The translations under genes were made by a program, and so were the position numbers. A DNA stretch of 64,000 bases from Methyloversatilis sp. (GTDB lineage: Bacteria > Pseudomonadota > Gammaproteobacteria > Burkholderiales > Rhodocyclaceae). The stretch spans positions 1 to 64,000 of the forward strand of contig JAGNYW010000013.1 of the NCBI GenBank assembly GCA_017984755.1. Reading direction: 5' to 3'. Below, piece after piece: positions 30,582 to 39,596 of the stretch. Within the stretch, counting starts at the first letter, position 1, and each line of letters starts with the position of its first letter. The notes below the pieces were generated by a model. It made no database searches. It was given only the letters and a program-made list of their open reading frames with translations, and was not told the DNA's origin.

Positions 30582-32060
30582 TCAACGCTCGACGAGCGTA
30601 TCGCGGATGACGCTGCATACTCGATCGATCTGCGAATCTTCCAGGCTGGAGCCTGACGGAAGGCACACACCGGAGAGAAACGCCTGATCGCTGAAGCTCC
30701 GGCCTTCCTCGTGGGGATAGTAGGCGCAGCCGGCGAAAAGCGGTTGTCGGTGCATCGGATTCCAGACGTGTCGTGCCTCGATGTTCTGTCTTGACAGAGA
30801 TGCGATGAAATCGGCCGGAGTCACCTCGGTGGCTTCCGGATCGAGTACGCAAACGCTGAGCCAGCGGGTGGCGCGGCCGAAGTCTGCCTCGGGCATCCAA
30901 TCAAGCCCCTTGATGTCCGCGAGCGCTTCACGATAGCGATCGAGCACGCGACGGCGGGCTGCAACCCGTTCTTCAAGCACCTGCAGTTGTCCGCGTCCCA
31001 CACCGGCAAGAATGTTGCTCATGCGGTAGTTGTACGCGACACGCTTGTGCAGGTACCAAGGGGCGGGTTCTCTCCCCTGGGTCGACAGAAAACGTGCCCG
31101 TTCGACCAGCTCGCCATCGTCGGATACGAGCATGCCGCCCCCCGATGTCGTGATGATCTTGTTGCCGTTGAACGAATAGATACCGATCTTTCCAAGCGTA
31201 CCGCTCGCTTTTCCGCGATATGTCGCACCGAGTGATTCGGCAGCATCCTCGACCACCGGAATACCGAAGCACCCGCACGCCTCGAGAATCGGGTCCATGT
31301 CGGCACTCTGGCCATAGAGATTGACGACGATGACGGCGGCTGGAAGCCGTCCGCGTCGATCTGCGTCAGCCAGCGCCCGCTGCAGGGCGGGCACCGACAT
31401 GTTCCACGAACCGGGCTCTGAATCAATGAAGATCGGCGTCGCACGCTGGTACAGGATCGGATTGGCCGTGGCGACGAAAGTCAGCGTCGAGCAGAACACC
31501 TCGTCGCCCGGCCCGACGCCCAGCAGGTCGAGCGCCAGATGGATCGCTGCCGTACCCGACGACAGCGCTGCAGCGTGACCAATGCCGACGTGAGACGCAA
31601 GCTCGGTTTCGAAGGCATCGACGTTCGGACCAAGCGGGGCGATCCAGTTCGTGCGGAACGCATCGTCCACAAACCCCCGCTCGCCGCTGCCGAGATGCGG
31701 CGTGGACAGCAGGATGGGGCTGCACAGATCACGCCGGAGCAACAGACCCGAAGGGCGTCCGGTCTCGTCGATCTGCGGAATGTGGTCCACCCGGTGGCGG
31801 TTCATCAATTCCAGTGCAGCCTCCGCACTGGCGTCGTCCCTGATGGTTTTCGGTTCGCATACAGGCAGCTCGGACAGCCGGTGGTCCAGGTTCGCTCCGC
31901 TGAGGAGCAGCCGACGCAAGTCTCCGTCGGTCACCGTCCGCTTGAGCCTGCCGTCGCCATCGACGAGCAGCAGCAGGCCACGTGCGGTCCGCTCCAGCTG
32001 GGCCAGCGCCGCACGTATATCTGCCTGCTCGTCGATCAGAAGTTTCTTTACGCTATTCAT
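30582..32060 (-). CDS. DegT/DnrJ/EryC1-type sugar aminotransferase with N-terminal CBS pair
   Basis: A 492-residue fusion. Residues 1-115 form two CBS repeats (LLLLVDGDGRLKRTVTDGDL and HRVDHIPQIDETGRPSGLL), modules that usually bind adenine nucleotides. Residues ~125-492 form a PLP-dependent sugar aminotransferase: the start TNWIAPLGPNVDAFE is like EpsN/PglE, and the Schiff-base Lys301 lies in NGNKIITTSGGG. It should place an amino group at C4 of the keto sugar made by the dehydratase. ATG 32060 (MNSVKKLLIDEQ) is the only ATG near; its ribosome site is weak and it overlaps NeuD by 8 bp. In Campylobacter legionaminate loci CBS domains sit on the nucleotidyltransferase PtmE, not on the aminotransferase, so the fusion is unusual. 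Confidence 0.9.
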   Translation of the reverse strand: MNSVKKLLIDEQADIRAALAQLERTARGLLLLVDGDGRLKRTVTDGDLRRLLLSGANLDHRLSELPVCEPKTIRDDASAEAALELMNRHRVDHIPQIDETGRPSGLLLRRDLCSPILLSTPHLGSGERGFVDDAFRTNWIAPLGPNVDAFETELASHVGIGHAAALSSGTAAIHLALDLLGVGPGDEVFCSTLTFVATANPILYQRATPIFIDSEPGSWNMSVPALQRALADADRRGRLPAAVIVVNLYGQSADMDPILEACGCFGIPVVEDAAESLGATYRGKASGTLGKIGIYSFNGNKIITTSGGGMLVSDDGELVERARFLSTQGREPAPWYLHKRVAYNYRMSNILAGVGRGQLQVLEERVAARRRVLDRYREALADIKGLDWMPEADFGRATRWLSVCVLDPEATEVTPADFIASLSRQNIEARHVWNPMHRQPLFAGCAYYPHEEGRSFSDQAFLSGVCLPSGSSLEDSQIDRVCSVIRDTLVER

Positions 32061-32673
32061 GTCTGTTTCGAGCCGGAATGCCAACTTTCAATTGTCCCTC
32101 AGCAACATCCTTCGTGACCACTGCGCCAGCGCCGATGATCGCGTCATCCCCGATCTGCAGCCCGGGCAGGATGATCGCACCGCTCCCGACCAGCACGCGC
32201 CGCCCCACGATGACGCCGCCACCCAGCACCGATCGTGGCGCGATGTGACTCCAGGCCCCCACCTGACAGTCGTGATCGACGATTGCGCCATGATTCACGA
32301 TCACGCCGTCACCCACTCGTGCGCCCGGGGCAATGACGGCCTGCGCTGCGACGAAAACGCCGTCTCCCAGTGTCGCATGCGGCGAGATCGTGGCCATGGG
32401 GTGCACGATCCGCAGCAATCGACCTCCCTGCTCACACATCAGCCTTGCCAGGCGGCACCGGACTTCGTTGGACCCGATGGCTACGTGCACCGCCCCTTCG
32501 AACACTCCGGACGGCAATGCGGGACTGACGACCGGCCTGCCCAGAAGCGGGCGCGATGTCGCGGAATCGTCACGCACGCACACGTCGATGTCCGGGCGCG
32601 CCTGCAGCAGCGCATCGAGAACCACGCAGCCGTGCCCGCCAGCCCCGATCAGCAGACAGGTATCAGTAGGCAT
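32053..32673 (-). CDS. NeuD/PglD-type sugar O- or N-acetyltransferase
   Basis: A 206-residue acetyltransferase. The N-terminal Rossmann half starts LLIGAGGHGCVVLDAL. The C-terminal half is a left-handed beta-helix of hexapeptide repeats (HPMATISPHATLGDGV, VNHGAIVDHDCQVG with the general-base His, APRSVLGGGVIVG). Known relatives N-acetylate UDP-4-amino-sugars (PglD, LegH) or O-acetylate sialic acid (NeuD). Directly after an aminotransferase and before a hydrolysing epimerase, N-acetylation of the C4 amine is the likelier job. It overlaps NeuC by 11 bp. Confidence 0.93.
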   Translation of the reverse strand: MPTDTCLLIGAGGHGCVVLDALLQARPDIDVCVRDDSATSRPLLGRPVVSPALPSGVFEGAVHVAIGSNEVRCRLARLMCEQGGRLLRIVHPMATISPHATLGDGVFVAAQAVIAPGARVGDGVIVNHGAIVDHDCQVGAWSHIAPRSVLGGGVIVGRRVLVGSGAIILPGLQIGDDAIIGAGAVVTKDVAEGQLKVGIPARNRHE

Positions 32674-33793
32674 TCAGTTTTGTCATCAAATTGGCGTCGA
32701 GCGGCAGCGTGGCAAGCCATTCAACGATACGCCGACTCGTCTGCCCGTCACCATAGACGTTTTCGCACCACTGCCGGCCGCGCTTCAGTGCAGCGTCGAG
32801 CGCCTCGTCGAATGCCGGTCGGCCCGGCTCGCTGTCGATGACATTGCCGCTTTGCTCGCGACCATGCTGACGGCCGCCGACGTTGACCACCGGCAGTCCG
32901 AAACTCGCCGCCTCAATAATGCCGCTGCTCGAATTGCCGACGAGTACATCAACGGATGCCAGACACGTCAGATATTCATCGCGCGGCAGGTGCGCCAGCA
33001 CTGCGAAACCCGGTGCCGACGAACGCGTCTCTATTTCGGCCCGCACAGCGGCGCCGCCTGCATCACTGTTCGGGAGAAGACAGATCGTCTGGCAGCTCCG
33101 GGCGTGCAGGGCATCAAGCAGCGCACGCGTCTGCAGTCCTGCCGTGTCGGCTTCCTGCAAAACAGGATGGAATACCATCAGCGCGACCGGGCGGGACGGA
33201 TCGAATCCGAAGCGACGGCACAGCGCGGAGCGGTCGGCTGCAACCTCATCAGTCAGGCCGTCCAGGCCCGGCGCGCCCGAGACGAACACATGCTCCGGTC
33301 GCTCACCCATGCGTATCAGTCGCTGCCGCGCCCCTTCGGTACTGGTGAAATGATAGTGCGACATCTTCGAAATCGCGTGGCGGACCGGCTCATCGACAGT
33401 GCCCGACAATTCGCCTCCGTGGATGTGCACCGTCGGGATGTTCAGGTGAAGGGCGGCCAGCGCGGCCGCCAGCATCTCCCCACGATCACCCAGCACCAGC
33501 ACAAGGTCCGGTCGATACGCATCGAACAGGCGGGTCATGCCATCCAGCTGGACGGCCAGTGCCAGTGCCATCGTTGCGCCAGACGAACCGTCGAGAACAA
33601 CCGGCACTCGACCGATGATCTTCAGGCCGCAGCCCTCGATCTCCCGCACCGTTTCACCGTAGGCTGACAACAGGTGCATGCCGGTGACGCACACGCCGAG
33701 ATCGAGCCGGGAATCACGGTTAATCGCCAGCAGCGTGCGCTGCATCAACCCGAAATCAGCCCGGGTACCGGTGACATACACGATGCGTCTCAC
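32663..33793 (-). CDS. neuC: Hydrolysing UDP-sugar 2-epimerase (NeuC/LegG type)
   Basis: A 376-residue GT-B-fold enzyme that removes UDP while inverting C2, giving a free ManNAc-type sugar. Seen: the start YVTGTRADFGLM, LVLGDRGEMLAA, HIHGGELSGTVDEPVRHAISK, and NSSSGIIEAASFG near the C-terminus, all typical of NeuC. The start is GTG at 33793, overlapping the NeuB stop (GTGA). With the dehydratase, aminotransferase and acetyltransferase beside it, the likely substrate is UDP-2,4-diacetamido-trideoxyhexose (LegG role) rather than plain UDP-GlcNAc. That choice is inference from context. Confidence 0.94.
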   Translation of the reverse strand: MRRIVYVTGTRADFGLMQRTLLAINRDSRLDLGVCVTGMHLLSAYGETVREIEGCGLKIIGRVPVVLDGSSGATMALALAVQLDGMTRLFDAYRPDLVLVLGDRGEMLAAALAALHLNIPTVHIHGGELSGTVDEPVRHAISKMSHYHFTSTEGARQRLIRMGERPEHVFVSGAPGLDGLTDEVAADRSALCRRFGFDPSRPVALMVFHPVLQEADTAGLQTRALLDALHARSCQTICLLPNSDAGGAAVRAEIETRSSAPGFAVLAHLPRDEYLTCLASVDVLVGNSSSGIIEAASFGLPVVNVGGRQHGREQSGNVIDSEPGRPAFDEALDAALKRGRQWCENVYGDGQTSRRIVEWLATLPLDANLMTKLNAY

Positions 33794-34854
33794 GGCGCAA
33801 GATCTTCCCGGTGCAGAGTGTCGCCCTCATGCATCGGCCGGATGACGATGCGTCCGACAATGCTGTCCAGCTCCGCAGGCGGAATGCCGTTGCCGGGCCG
33901 CATCAGGGTCAGGTCTTCCACGCACAGCCGCTGGCCGGCCCGGACGTCAACCGCGAGCGTCACGCTGCGTCGAGCCGCCACCCTGACTTCGAGTTCCGGC
34001 CCGGTAGGCGCCTTGAAGCCGTCACCCAGTATCAGTTCGGTATCGCGGATGGCGCCGACCATCCGGGCAAGCTCGGCAGGTTCGAGCGACGCAGCATGGT
34101 CGGGGCCCGGCATCGAACGGTCGAGGGTGAAGTGCTTTTCGAACACTCCGGCACCGAGTGCTCGCGCCAGCGGTGCGACGAAGATGCCCGCAGTATGATC
34201 GGAATAGCCGACCGGCAAGCCGAAACGATCCTGCAGCGTGCGCATCGCCAACAGGTTCACGTCGGTCAGCGGCGTCGGGTAGTTCGAAGTGCAATGCAGC
34301 AGCGTCAGTACTTCGGCCAGCGGGGCATCCTGGCCAGCGACCTGCCGGGCGTCACGCACCCAGTCAACCGCCTCCGCAACTTCATCGAGGGTGGCCATGC
34401 CGGTCGATACGATGAGCGGCAAGCCTTTGGACGCAAGAAAACGGACAAAAGGCGCATTCGTCAGTTCGCCGGACGGCAGCTTTAGCCGGCGTATGCCGAG
34501 TGACACCAGGAAATCGGTCGATGCCTCGTCAAACCCGGTCGACAGGAACTCGATGCCTTGCTCCGCACAGTGACGGCCGATGCGCGCATGCGCTTCCTCG
34601 TCCAGTTCGAGCGCCTTGAGCATCGAATACTGGTCGCCTTCGCCGGTCTGTGTTTCCTGGTAGGCAGCCTTCTTCGCGGCCCGTGTCACCAGACGATCCG
34701 CCTTGAAGGTCTGGAACTTGACGATGTCGGCGCCGGCCGCCACCGCGGCATCCACCAGTCTCAGCGCGTTGTCTTCCGAACCGTTGTGATTGACGCCGGC
34801 CTCGGCGATGATCAGGCAGCGCTGCATGACCGTCGATGCCCGGCTGCTCACCAT
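33790..34854 (-). CDS. neuB: Nonulosonate synthase (NeuB/LegI type)
   Basis: A 354-residue TIM-barrel enzyme that condenses a ManNAc-type sugar with PEP to form a nine-carbon keto-acid. Seen: IIAEAGVNHNG near the start, VKFQTFKADRLV, KLPSGELTNAPF, LLHCTSNYPTP and GYSDHTAGIF, and a C-terminal SAF antifreeze-like domain from about residue 290 (RRSVTLAVDVRAGQRLCVEDL). ATG 34854 follows GGAGG by 9 bases and overlaps the SDR stop; ATG 34827 gives the more usual family start but lacks a ribosome site. The product is likely legionaminic acid or a relative. Confidence 0.96.
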   Translation of the reverse strand: MVSSRASTVMQRCLIIAEAGVNHNGSEDNALRLVDAAVAAGADIVKFQTFKADRLVTRAAKKAAYQETQTGEGDQYSMLKALELDEEAHARIGRHCAEQGIEFLSTGFDEASTDFLVSLGIRRLKLPSGELTNAPFVRFLASKGLPLIVSTGMATLDEVAEAVDWVRDARQVAGQDAPLAEVLTLLHCTSNYPTPLTDVNLLAMRTLQDRFGLPVGYSDHTAGIFVAPLARALGAGVFEKHFTLDRSMPGPDHAASLEPAELARMVGAIRDTELILGDGFKAPTGPELEVRVAARRSVTLAVDVRAGQRLCVEDLTLMRPGNGIPPAELDSIVGRIVIRPMHEGDTLHREDLAP

Positions 34855-35672
34855 ATCGACAACCCTCCGTCGACCAGCAGGTTCTGGCCGGTCATGTAGG
34901 CTGATGCCGGTGAGGCGAGAAACAGCGCTGCGTCGGCGATCTCCTGTGCCTCGGCCATGCGACCCATCGGCACGCGAGCCCGATATCTGTCATGGAACAC
35001 ACCATTCTGCCCGCTCGATACGCCACCCGGCGAAATGGCGTTCACGCGGATGCCGTCGGCCGCCCACAGTGCAGCCAGATAGCGCGTCAGCGAAATGACG
35101 GCGCCCTTTGATGCTGCGTAGACCGGTGGCGTGTTGATCTGCTGACCGAGATAGAACGAGCCTTCGTAGATGCGCATGTCGGGCGCCATGGCGCCGTAGA
35201 TGGACGCCGTCTGCACGATGGCACCCCCACCCTGTTCGCGCATGCGCGCAGCGCATTCCCGCGCCATGACGAACAGGCCGTCCACATTGACCGCCATGAC
35301 TTCGTGCCAGGTGTCCAGCGAGTACGTGTCGACGGGGTCGAAGAAGCGTGCGAGGTCGCCGGTCTTGCTTGCCGCGTTGTTGAACAATACGTCGATGCGC
35401 GAACTCCAGCCGACGATGTCGCCGACCGTGCGGGTGATGGCGCCGGCATCCGCCAGATCGCAGGCAAAGGCGCGGACGCAGGTCGTATCGCCCTGTTCTC
35501 TGCCGATCTCCCCGGCCAGCTTTTCAAGGCCGGCTGCGTCGATGTCCACCAGCGCGACCCGGGCACCGAATCCGACGAGACGCCGGGCGATCACGTTGCC
35601 GATGATGCCGGCCGCGCCAGTCACGACGGCAACCTTGTCCTCGAGACGCAAGTAGGATGTTCGAGTGTTCAT
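34848..35672 (-). CDS. SDR oxidoreductase of the nonulosonate block (PtmA-like position)
   Basis: A 274-residue classical short-chain dehydrogenase: a cofactor loop TGAAGIIGNVIA near the N-terminus, LFNNAASK, a catalytic Ser in TASIYGAM, and Tyr-x3-Lys in YAASKGAV. The C-terminal LVDGGLSIW is typical. SDRs of this kind (PtmA) accompany legionaminic-acid and flagellin-glycan genes in Campylobacter, where the exact reaction is not settled. AGGA precedes ATG 35672. It overlaps neuB by 7 bp. The family is sure; the substrate is unknown. Confidence 0.9.
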   Translation of the reverse strand: MNTRTSYLRLEDKVAVVTGAAGIIGNVIARRLVGFGARVALVDIDAAGLEKLAGEIGREQGDTTCVRAFACDLADAGAITRTVGDIVGWSSRIDVLFNNAASKTGDLARFFDPVDTYSLDTWHEVMAVNVDGLFVMARECAARMREQGGGAIVQTASIYGAMAPDMRIYEGSFYLGQQINTPPVYAASKGAVISLTRYLAALWAADGIRVNAISPGGVSSGQNGVFHDRYRARVPMGRMAEAQEIADAALFLASPASAYMTGQNLLVDGGLSIW

Positions 35673-35694
35673 TCAGCGGGTCCTGTAGATTCGT

Positions 35695-36618
35695 TCAAGC
35701 AATGTGCGGGTCTGCATCGACACGGCAACCGTCTGCAAGGGACTGATGAATTGCATCCACCCAGCGCACGGTCGACAGTGCGGTGGCTGCATCGCAGGAC
35801 CGCGGGTCGGCGCCCGACATCGCGGCCAGATGCTGCTGCCGCATCATCGCGTCCCGCTCGACCACGACCTGTTGCTCATCGCCATTGATCGCCAGCGTGC
35901 CTTTGACAAGATCGGCCTTCAGGGTGCCGAACGGGCCATTGACCAGAATCCATCGCGACACTGATCGATCGAGGTAATTCATGTGCACGGTCACCAGCTC
36001 GCAGCGCTCGCAGCGGGCAAGCACCGTCACGGCATCTTCGCTGTCGATGTCCAGCGTGCTCAGCTTGCCGCCTGCAGCGATGGTGCTGCACCAGCGCCCC
36101 GCGAGCAGCTGAGCGTAATCGAGTTCGTGGCTGAGGTCCCGAACCACACCGCCGTCCTCGCGTCTTGCCGAGTAACTTTGCCGGTAATCACGGTCGGGAC
36201 GCCAGTCAGGAAGATACTGACCGACATAGGCCGTGAAGGTCCACAGCGCCTGTCCATCTAGTTGTTCCATCAAGCGGGTGATCAACGGGTGGAATCGCAG
36301 GGTGTAGCCGACGAAAACCGGCCCGGACGGCAGCACCCGCGCTTCGCCGGATCCGGCGAGCATGGGTTTCTCAACCAGGGTGGTCCCGGAAAAGCCGTGT
36401 CTGGCCAGCACAGCGAGCGTCGGGCCATGCAGGCGGGTATCGTTGGCGATCACCACATAACCCGGTGCAAACTCATCGAGTGCGCTCCGGAGATCGCGAA
36501 AAGCGGGCAGGGACGTGTCGGTTGCGGACGTGACCACCGCAACTTCGAAACCGATCTCGCCGAGCACCCGGGCGTGACGCCGGCCAATCGATCCGAAGCC
36601 GATCACCAGACACTTCAT
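35695..36618 (-). CDS. Gfo/Idh/MocA-type oxidoreductase
   Basis: A 307-residue NAD(P)-dependent enzyme. It has an N-terminal Rossmann fold (LVIGFGSIGRRHARVLGE) and the EKP motif in TLVEKPML that marks this family. Its C-terminal beta-sheet domain holds EDGGVVRDLSHELDYAQLL, where the His lies. It probably oxidises or reduces a sugar of the pathway, as PtmF-like proteins may do. It overlaps neuA by 4 bp (ATGA). The substrate is unknown. Confidence 0.9.
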   Translation of the reverse strand: MKCLVIGFGSIGRRHARVLGEIGFEVAVVTSATDTSLPAFRDLRSALDEFAPGYVVIANDTRLHGPTLAVLARHGFSGTTLVEKPMLAGSGEARVLPSGPVFVGYTLRFHPLITRLMEQLDGQALWTFTAYVGQYLPDWRPDRDYRQSYSARREDGGVVRDLSHELDYAQLLAGRWCSTIAAGGKLSTLDIDSEDAVTVLARCERCELVTVHMNYLDRSVSRWILVNGPFGTLKADLVKGTLAINGDEQQVVVERDAMMRQQHLAAMSGADPRSCDAATALSTVRWVDAIHQSLADGCRVDADPHIA

Positions 36619-37325
36619 GACGCAGCGGCCCGCCGTTCCAGCAGCAGACTGACGATCTCGAAATCGAGTTCGCTGTCGATGTCGATGGAGCGCTCCTCAG
36701 CCATGACATACAGCTGGGTGTCCGGGTGGAACAGCCCCTCGCGCTCGAACAGGGCATCGCGTGTCCAGGCGTATATCGATGCGTTCATGTCGAAGCAGGC
36801 CGGCGCATCCTGCCGGCGCAGGATGGGCACTTCAGGCCGCTTGGCGAGATCGATCCGTCCATCGGGCATGCGTTCGAGCAGGTTGAAATAGGGCGAGCGT
36901 CGCGCCGGAGCAGCCGTCACTACGTTTCCGGCGCCGCTGGCGCGGAGCAGCGCGGCGCATGCGCGGATGTCCGACGGCAGGCGAAGCGGCGATGTGCAGT
37001 CGAGATCGATGACCACGTCCGCACGGAAACCCAGCTGCGCTTCGGCCTCCGACACGCAATGCCGGATCACTGGCAGCTTGCCGGCGACATCGGTGGCCAG
37101 TTCTGCCGGCCGGTGGATCAGCACCGTTGCACCGGCTCTTGCCGCCAGATCAAGATAGGTTTCACTGTCGCTGCTGAAGGCGATGGCATCGAACAGGCCG
37201 CTCTCGATGGCCTGTCCGACCGTGTGGGCAAGCAGCGGCTTGCCCGCCACGAGGCGCGCATTCTTGTTGGGCACACCCTTGGAACCGCCGCGGGCGCAGA
37301 TCGTGCAGAGCATTCGTTCAGCCAT
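36615..37325 (-). CDS. neuA: CMP-nonulosonate cytidylyltransferase (NeuA/LegF type)
   Basis: A 236-residue enzyme that activates a nonulosonic acid with CTP to CMP-sugar. Seen: the nucleotide motif CARGGSKGVPNKN near the start, AFSSDSETYLDLA, IDLDCTSPLRLPSDI, FDMNASIYAWTRD, and a C-terminal DIDSELDFEI. The length fits NeuA/LegF/PseF. It is the last activation step and would hand CMP-Leg (or similar) to a glycosyltransferase encoded elsewhere in the array. The ribosome site is weak. A 129-bp gap upstream holds nothing recognisable. Confidence 0.95.
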   Translation of the reverse strand: MAERMLCTICARGGSKGVPNKNARLVAGKPLLAHTVGQAIESGLFDAIAFSSDSETYLDLAARAGATVLIHRPAELATDVAGKLPVIRHCVSEAEAQLGFRADVVIDLDCTSPLRLPSDIRACAALLRASGAGNVVTAAPARRSPYFNLLERMPDGRIDLAKRPEVPILRRQDAPACFDMNASIYAWTRDALFEREGLFHPDTQLYVMAEERSIDIDSELDFEIVSLLLERRAAAS

Positions 37326-37454
37326 CGTGTTCGTAAGGGAATCTGTCCGGTGAGCCAGTGCGCTGCGCAGCTTGAAGCGGCACCGACAGCCCGCTTCCGT
37401 CTGCCGTGGAGGGCGTTCGGTTGCAGCGCAGTCGGCAGCAGGTTCCGGGCGGTT

Positions 37455-38543
37455 TCAGAAGGGTCTCAGCTCTGTCAGACGGCCTGAAAGCCAGCTTACC
37501 ACGCGCAGCCTTTCGCCCTGGAACCGCAGCCCGACCGGATCCAGCAGTTCGCCCGGACCTCGACCGAAACGCAATGCGCGGCCGATGAAACGGAAGTCGC
37601 GGTCGAACTTGAAGACGCTGCCCTGCTGCTTGTCGATCATGTAAATGTGGCCACCGGCCAGCGTGACGTCATTGCACACCTGAACCGGATCTGTCGCGTG
37701 GCGCGCGATCGCGCCCGATGCGATGTCGCAGCATGTGATATGCCCGAAGTCGGCATTGTCCAGACAATGAATGACCCCGTCGATCAGCCGCGCAAAGTGC
37801 ACCTGACTGCAGGGTGTCCGCCACAGGACTGCGCGGGGACGGTCGCGCCAGATTACGCCGGAGTGATCGAGGAAATACAGTCCGCCGTCGTGCTCGAAAA
37901 CAAGCGGAACCGGCTGATCGTGCGCAATTTCGGTCCATTTCAGGCCATCGACGAGATGCGCGCCCGGCGTGTAGATCGACCCGACCGACAGGCGTCCATC
38001 GGGCAGCGGATCGAGCTGGGTCGGCAGGCCGCGACGCCAGCTGACCGCGCCCGATGCATCCTCGCGATGAACGTTGAGTTCGTCGGACGTCAGCCACCAG
38101 CGCGCGCCCTGATGTGCAACGCAGTCCCACGGCTTGCTCCCCGGCAGCGTGACTTCGCACAGGTCGGACACCGTGAAGTCTGCCGGACGCCCGCGATCGA
38201 GCAAGCTCTGGATGCAGTAGTTGAGTCGCTGTGCCCTCATCCTCAGCGGACGCGAGCCCCCTGCGGCCAGCTGCGAACACATGAGGCGCGACAGTCGCGT
38301 TGCAAGCTCGCGCCAGTGCGGGTAGCGCGAGAGGTCGTCCGTATCGTTCAACAGGCGGGCAGTGAGCAGATCGAGCAAAGCCGGATCGTCGGGCGAATCG
38401 GCGGCGAGCAGCGCGTCGGCCAGTTCGCCACCCGGGCGATTGTCCGGCATGCCGGAAATCCGCACCGGATCACCCGGCAGCAGGTCGTACCAGGTGAGCG
38501 GATCCGTCTGGCTGCCGACGAAGTCGCTGTAGATCATTTCCAT
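37455..38543 (-). CDS. Beta-propeller-like protein of unknown function
   Basis: A 362-residue protein without signal peptide or membrane helices. The C-terminal two thirds look like a beta-propeller with repeated short strands, among them GGLYFLDHSGVIW, GHIYMIDKQQGSVFKFD and FGRGPGELLDPVGL. The last is common in 6-bladed NHL/TolB-like propellers. The N-terminal ~110 residues are helical (DSPDDPALLDLLTARLLND). ATG 38543 (MEMIYSDFVGSQ) is chosen because the frame further upstream overlaps the methyltransferase gene and reads as an Arg-rich shadow. No enzyme is recognised; a glycan-binding or scaffold role is only a guess from the operon. Confidence 0.65.
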   Translation of the reverse strand: MEMIYSDFVGSQTDPLTWYDLLPGDPVRISGMPDNRPGGELADALLAADSPDDPALLDLLTARLLNDTDDLSRYPHWRELATRLSRLMCSQLAAGGSRPLRMRAQRLNYCIQSLLDRGRPADFTVSDLCEVTLPGSKPWDCVAHQGARWWLTSDELNVHREDASGAVSWRRGLPTQLDPLPDGRLSVGSIYTPGAHLVDGLKWTEIAHDQPVPLVFEHDGGLYFLDHSGVIWRDRPRAVLWRTPCSQVHFARLIDGVIHCLDNADFGHITCCDIASGAIARHATDPVQVCNDVTLAGGHIYMIDKQQGSVFKFDRDFRFIGRALRFGRGPGELLDPVGLRFQGERLRVVSWLSGRLTELRPF

Positions 38544-38563
38544 GGCTGTGAAACTCGCCGATG

Positions 38564-39589
38564 TCAGCCGTGCAGCAAGGGCGTCCGGCTGCCACCCCAA
38601 TCGCCGTCGGCCACGGCGACGACGCGCATGTGACTCGACAGCAGGTTCTGCTGAAGAAAGGTCTGAAAAGCCTCGCTCGCCCGCTCGTCGCTCAGGATGA
38701 GATTCAGGCACGGGTCGTCGCCGAACACCTCCGGATGCTCTGCGCGGTATCCCTGCAGGCGGGCAACGTCGAGTTTGCCCGGCGTGCACAGCTCGACGAC
38801 GCGGAATCCATTGCGTTCGAGCAGCGTGGAGATCGAAGCCGGATTGTAGAGACGCACATGATCGAACAGGATGTTCGATGAGTCGGTACCCAGCCGGCGT
38901 GTCTCGACACTGCGCTCATTCGGCGTCGACAGGATGAACGGGGCCCCGGGCTTCAACACCTGGCGAACCACGCGCAGGAACTGATCGGGTTCGATCAGGT
39001 GCTCGATCAGCTCCCAGGCGAAGACCGCATCGAAGCTGCGGTTGGCCGCCCCGAGCGCCTCGAAACCATCGGTCATGATCTCGATCCCGGGCAGCCCCAG
39101 ATTCAGTGCCTGGGGTTCAAGCAGGACGATGCGTTCAACGATGCCCGTCGCCGACAGTGCTTCGGCGAATTCGCCGTTGCCCGCCCCGAACTCCAGGGTC
39201 ACTTGCGGCCTGACACCCAGGCGCGCCCAGACATCGCGTGCGTAGGCCGCCCGCTCCTCGTACATGGGCTGGCGTGTGCGTTTCATGTCTGCCGGCAGGT
39301 GTTCGCGCCAGAACTCCATGGCCCGGCTGCTGCGGACGAAATCGAGGTGCAGGCTTTCGGTCGGGCCAGGCGAGATGAACAGCGTTTCGCACTGTCCGCA
39401 ACGGCGGTAGAAAAGCGATTGATGCACGAAGGCGTGCGGCACGTCATCTCCGTGACAAGCCGGGCAGGCCGTGTCGACAAAGGCGCCTTCATGCGTACGC
39501 AGGTCGTCGATGTCAAGTTGCATAAGACGATCGAATTCCTCGGCTACACCTGCCGCGTGAATGTCGCGGACTTTCATCTTTTCGTTCAT
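38564..39589 (-). CDS. SAM-dependent methyltransferase with N-terminal zinc ribbon
   Basis: A 341-residue protein. Residues ~40-75 carry two CxxC pairs (CPACHGDD and YRRCGQCETLF), a small zinc-ribbon-like domain. The rest is a class I methyltransferase: the SAM loop TLEFGAGNGEFAEAL, FDAVFAWELIEHLIEP, and LKPGAPFILSTPN. This zinc-ribbon plus methyltransferase layout is common in sugar C- or O-methyltransferases of surface-glycan clusters. ATG 39589 (MNEKMKVRDIH) is chosen because it lies just past the stop of the preceding gene. Confidence 0.88.
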   Translation of the reverse strand: MNEKMKVRDIHAAGVAEEFDRLMQLDIDDLRTHEGAFVDTACPACHGDDVPHAFVHQSLFYRRCGQCETLFISPGPTESLHLDFVRSSRAMEFWREHLPADMKRTRQPMYEERAAYARDVWARLGVRPQVTLEFGAGNGEFAEALSATGIVERIVLLEPQALNLGLPGIEIMTDGFEALGAANRSFDAVFAWELIEHLIEPDQFLRVVRQVLKPGAPFILSTPNERSVETRRLGTDSSNILFDHVRLYNPASISTLLERNGFRVVELCTPGKLDVARLQGYRAEHPEVFGDDPCLNLILSDERASEAFQTFLQQNLLSSHMRVVAVADGDWGGSRTPLLHG

Positions 39590-39596
39590 TGTGGCG

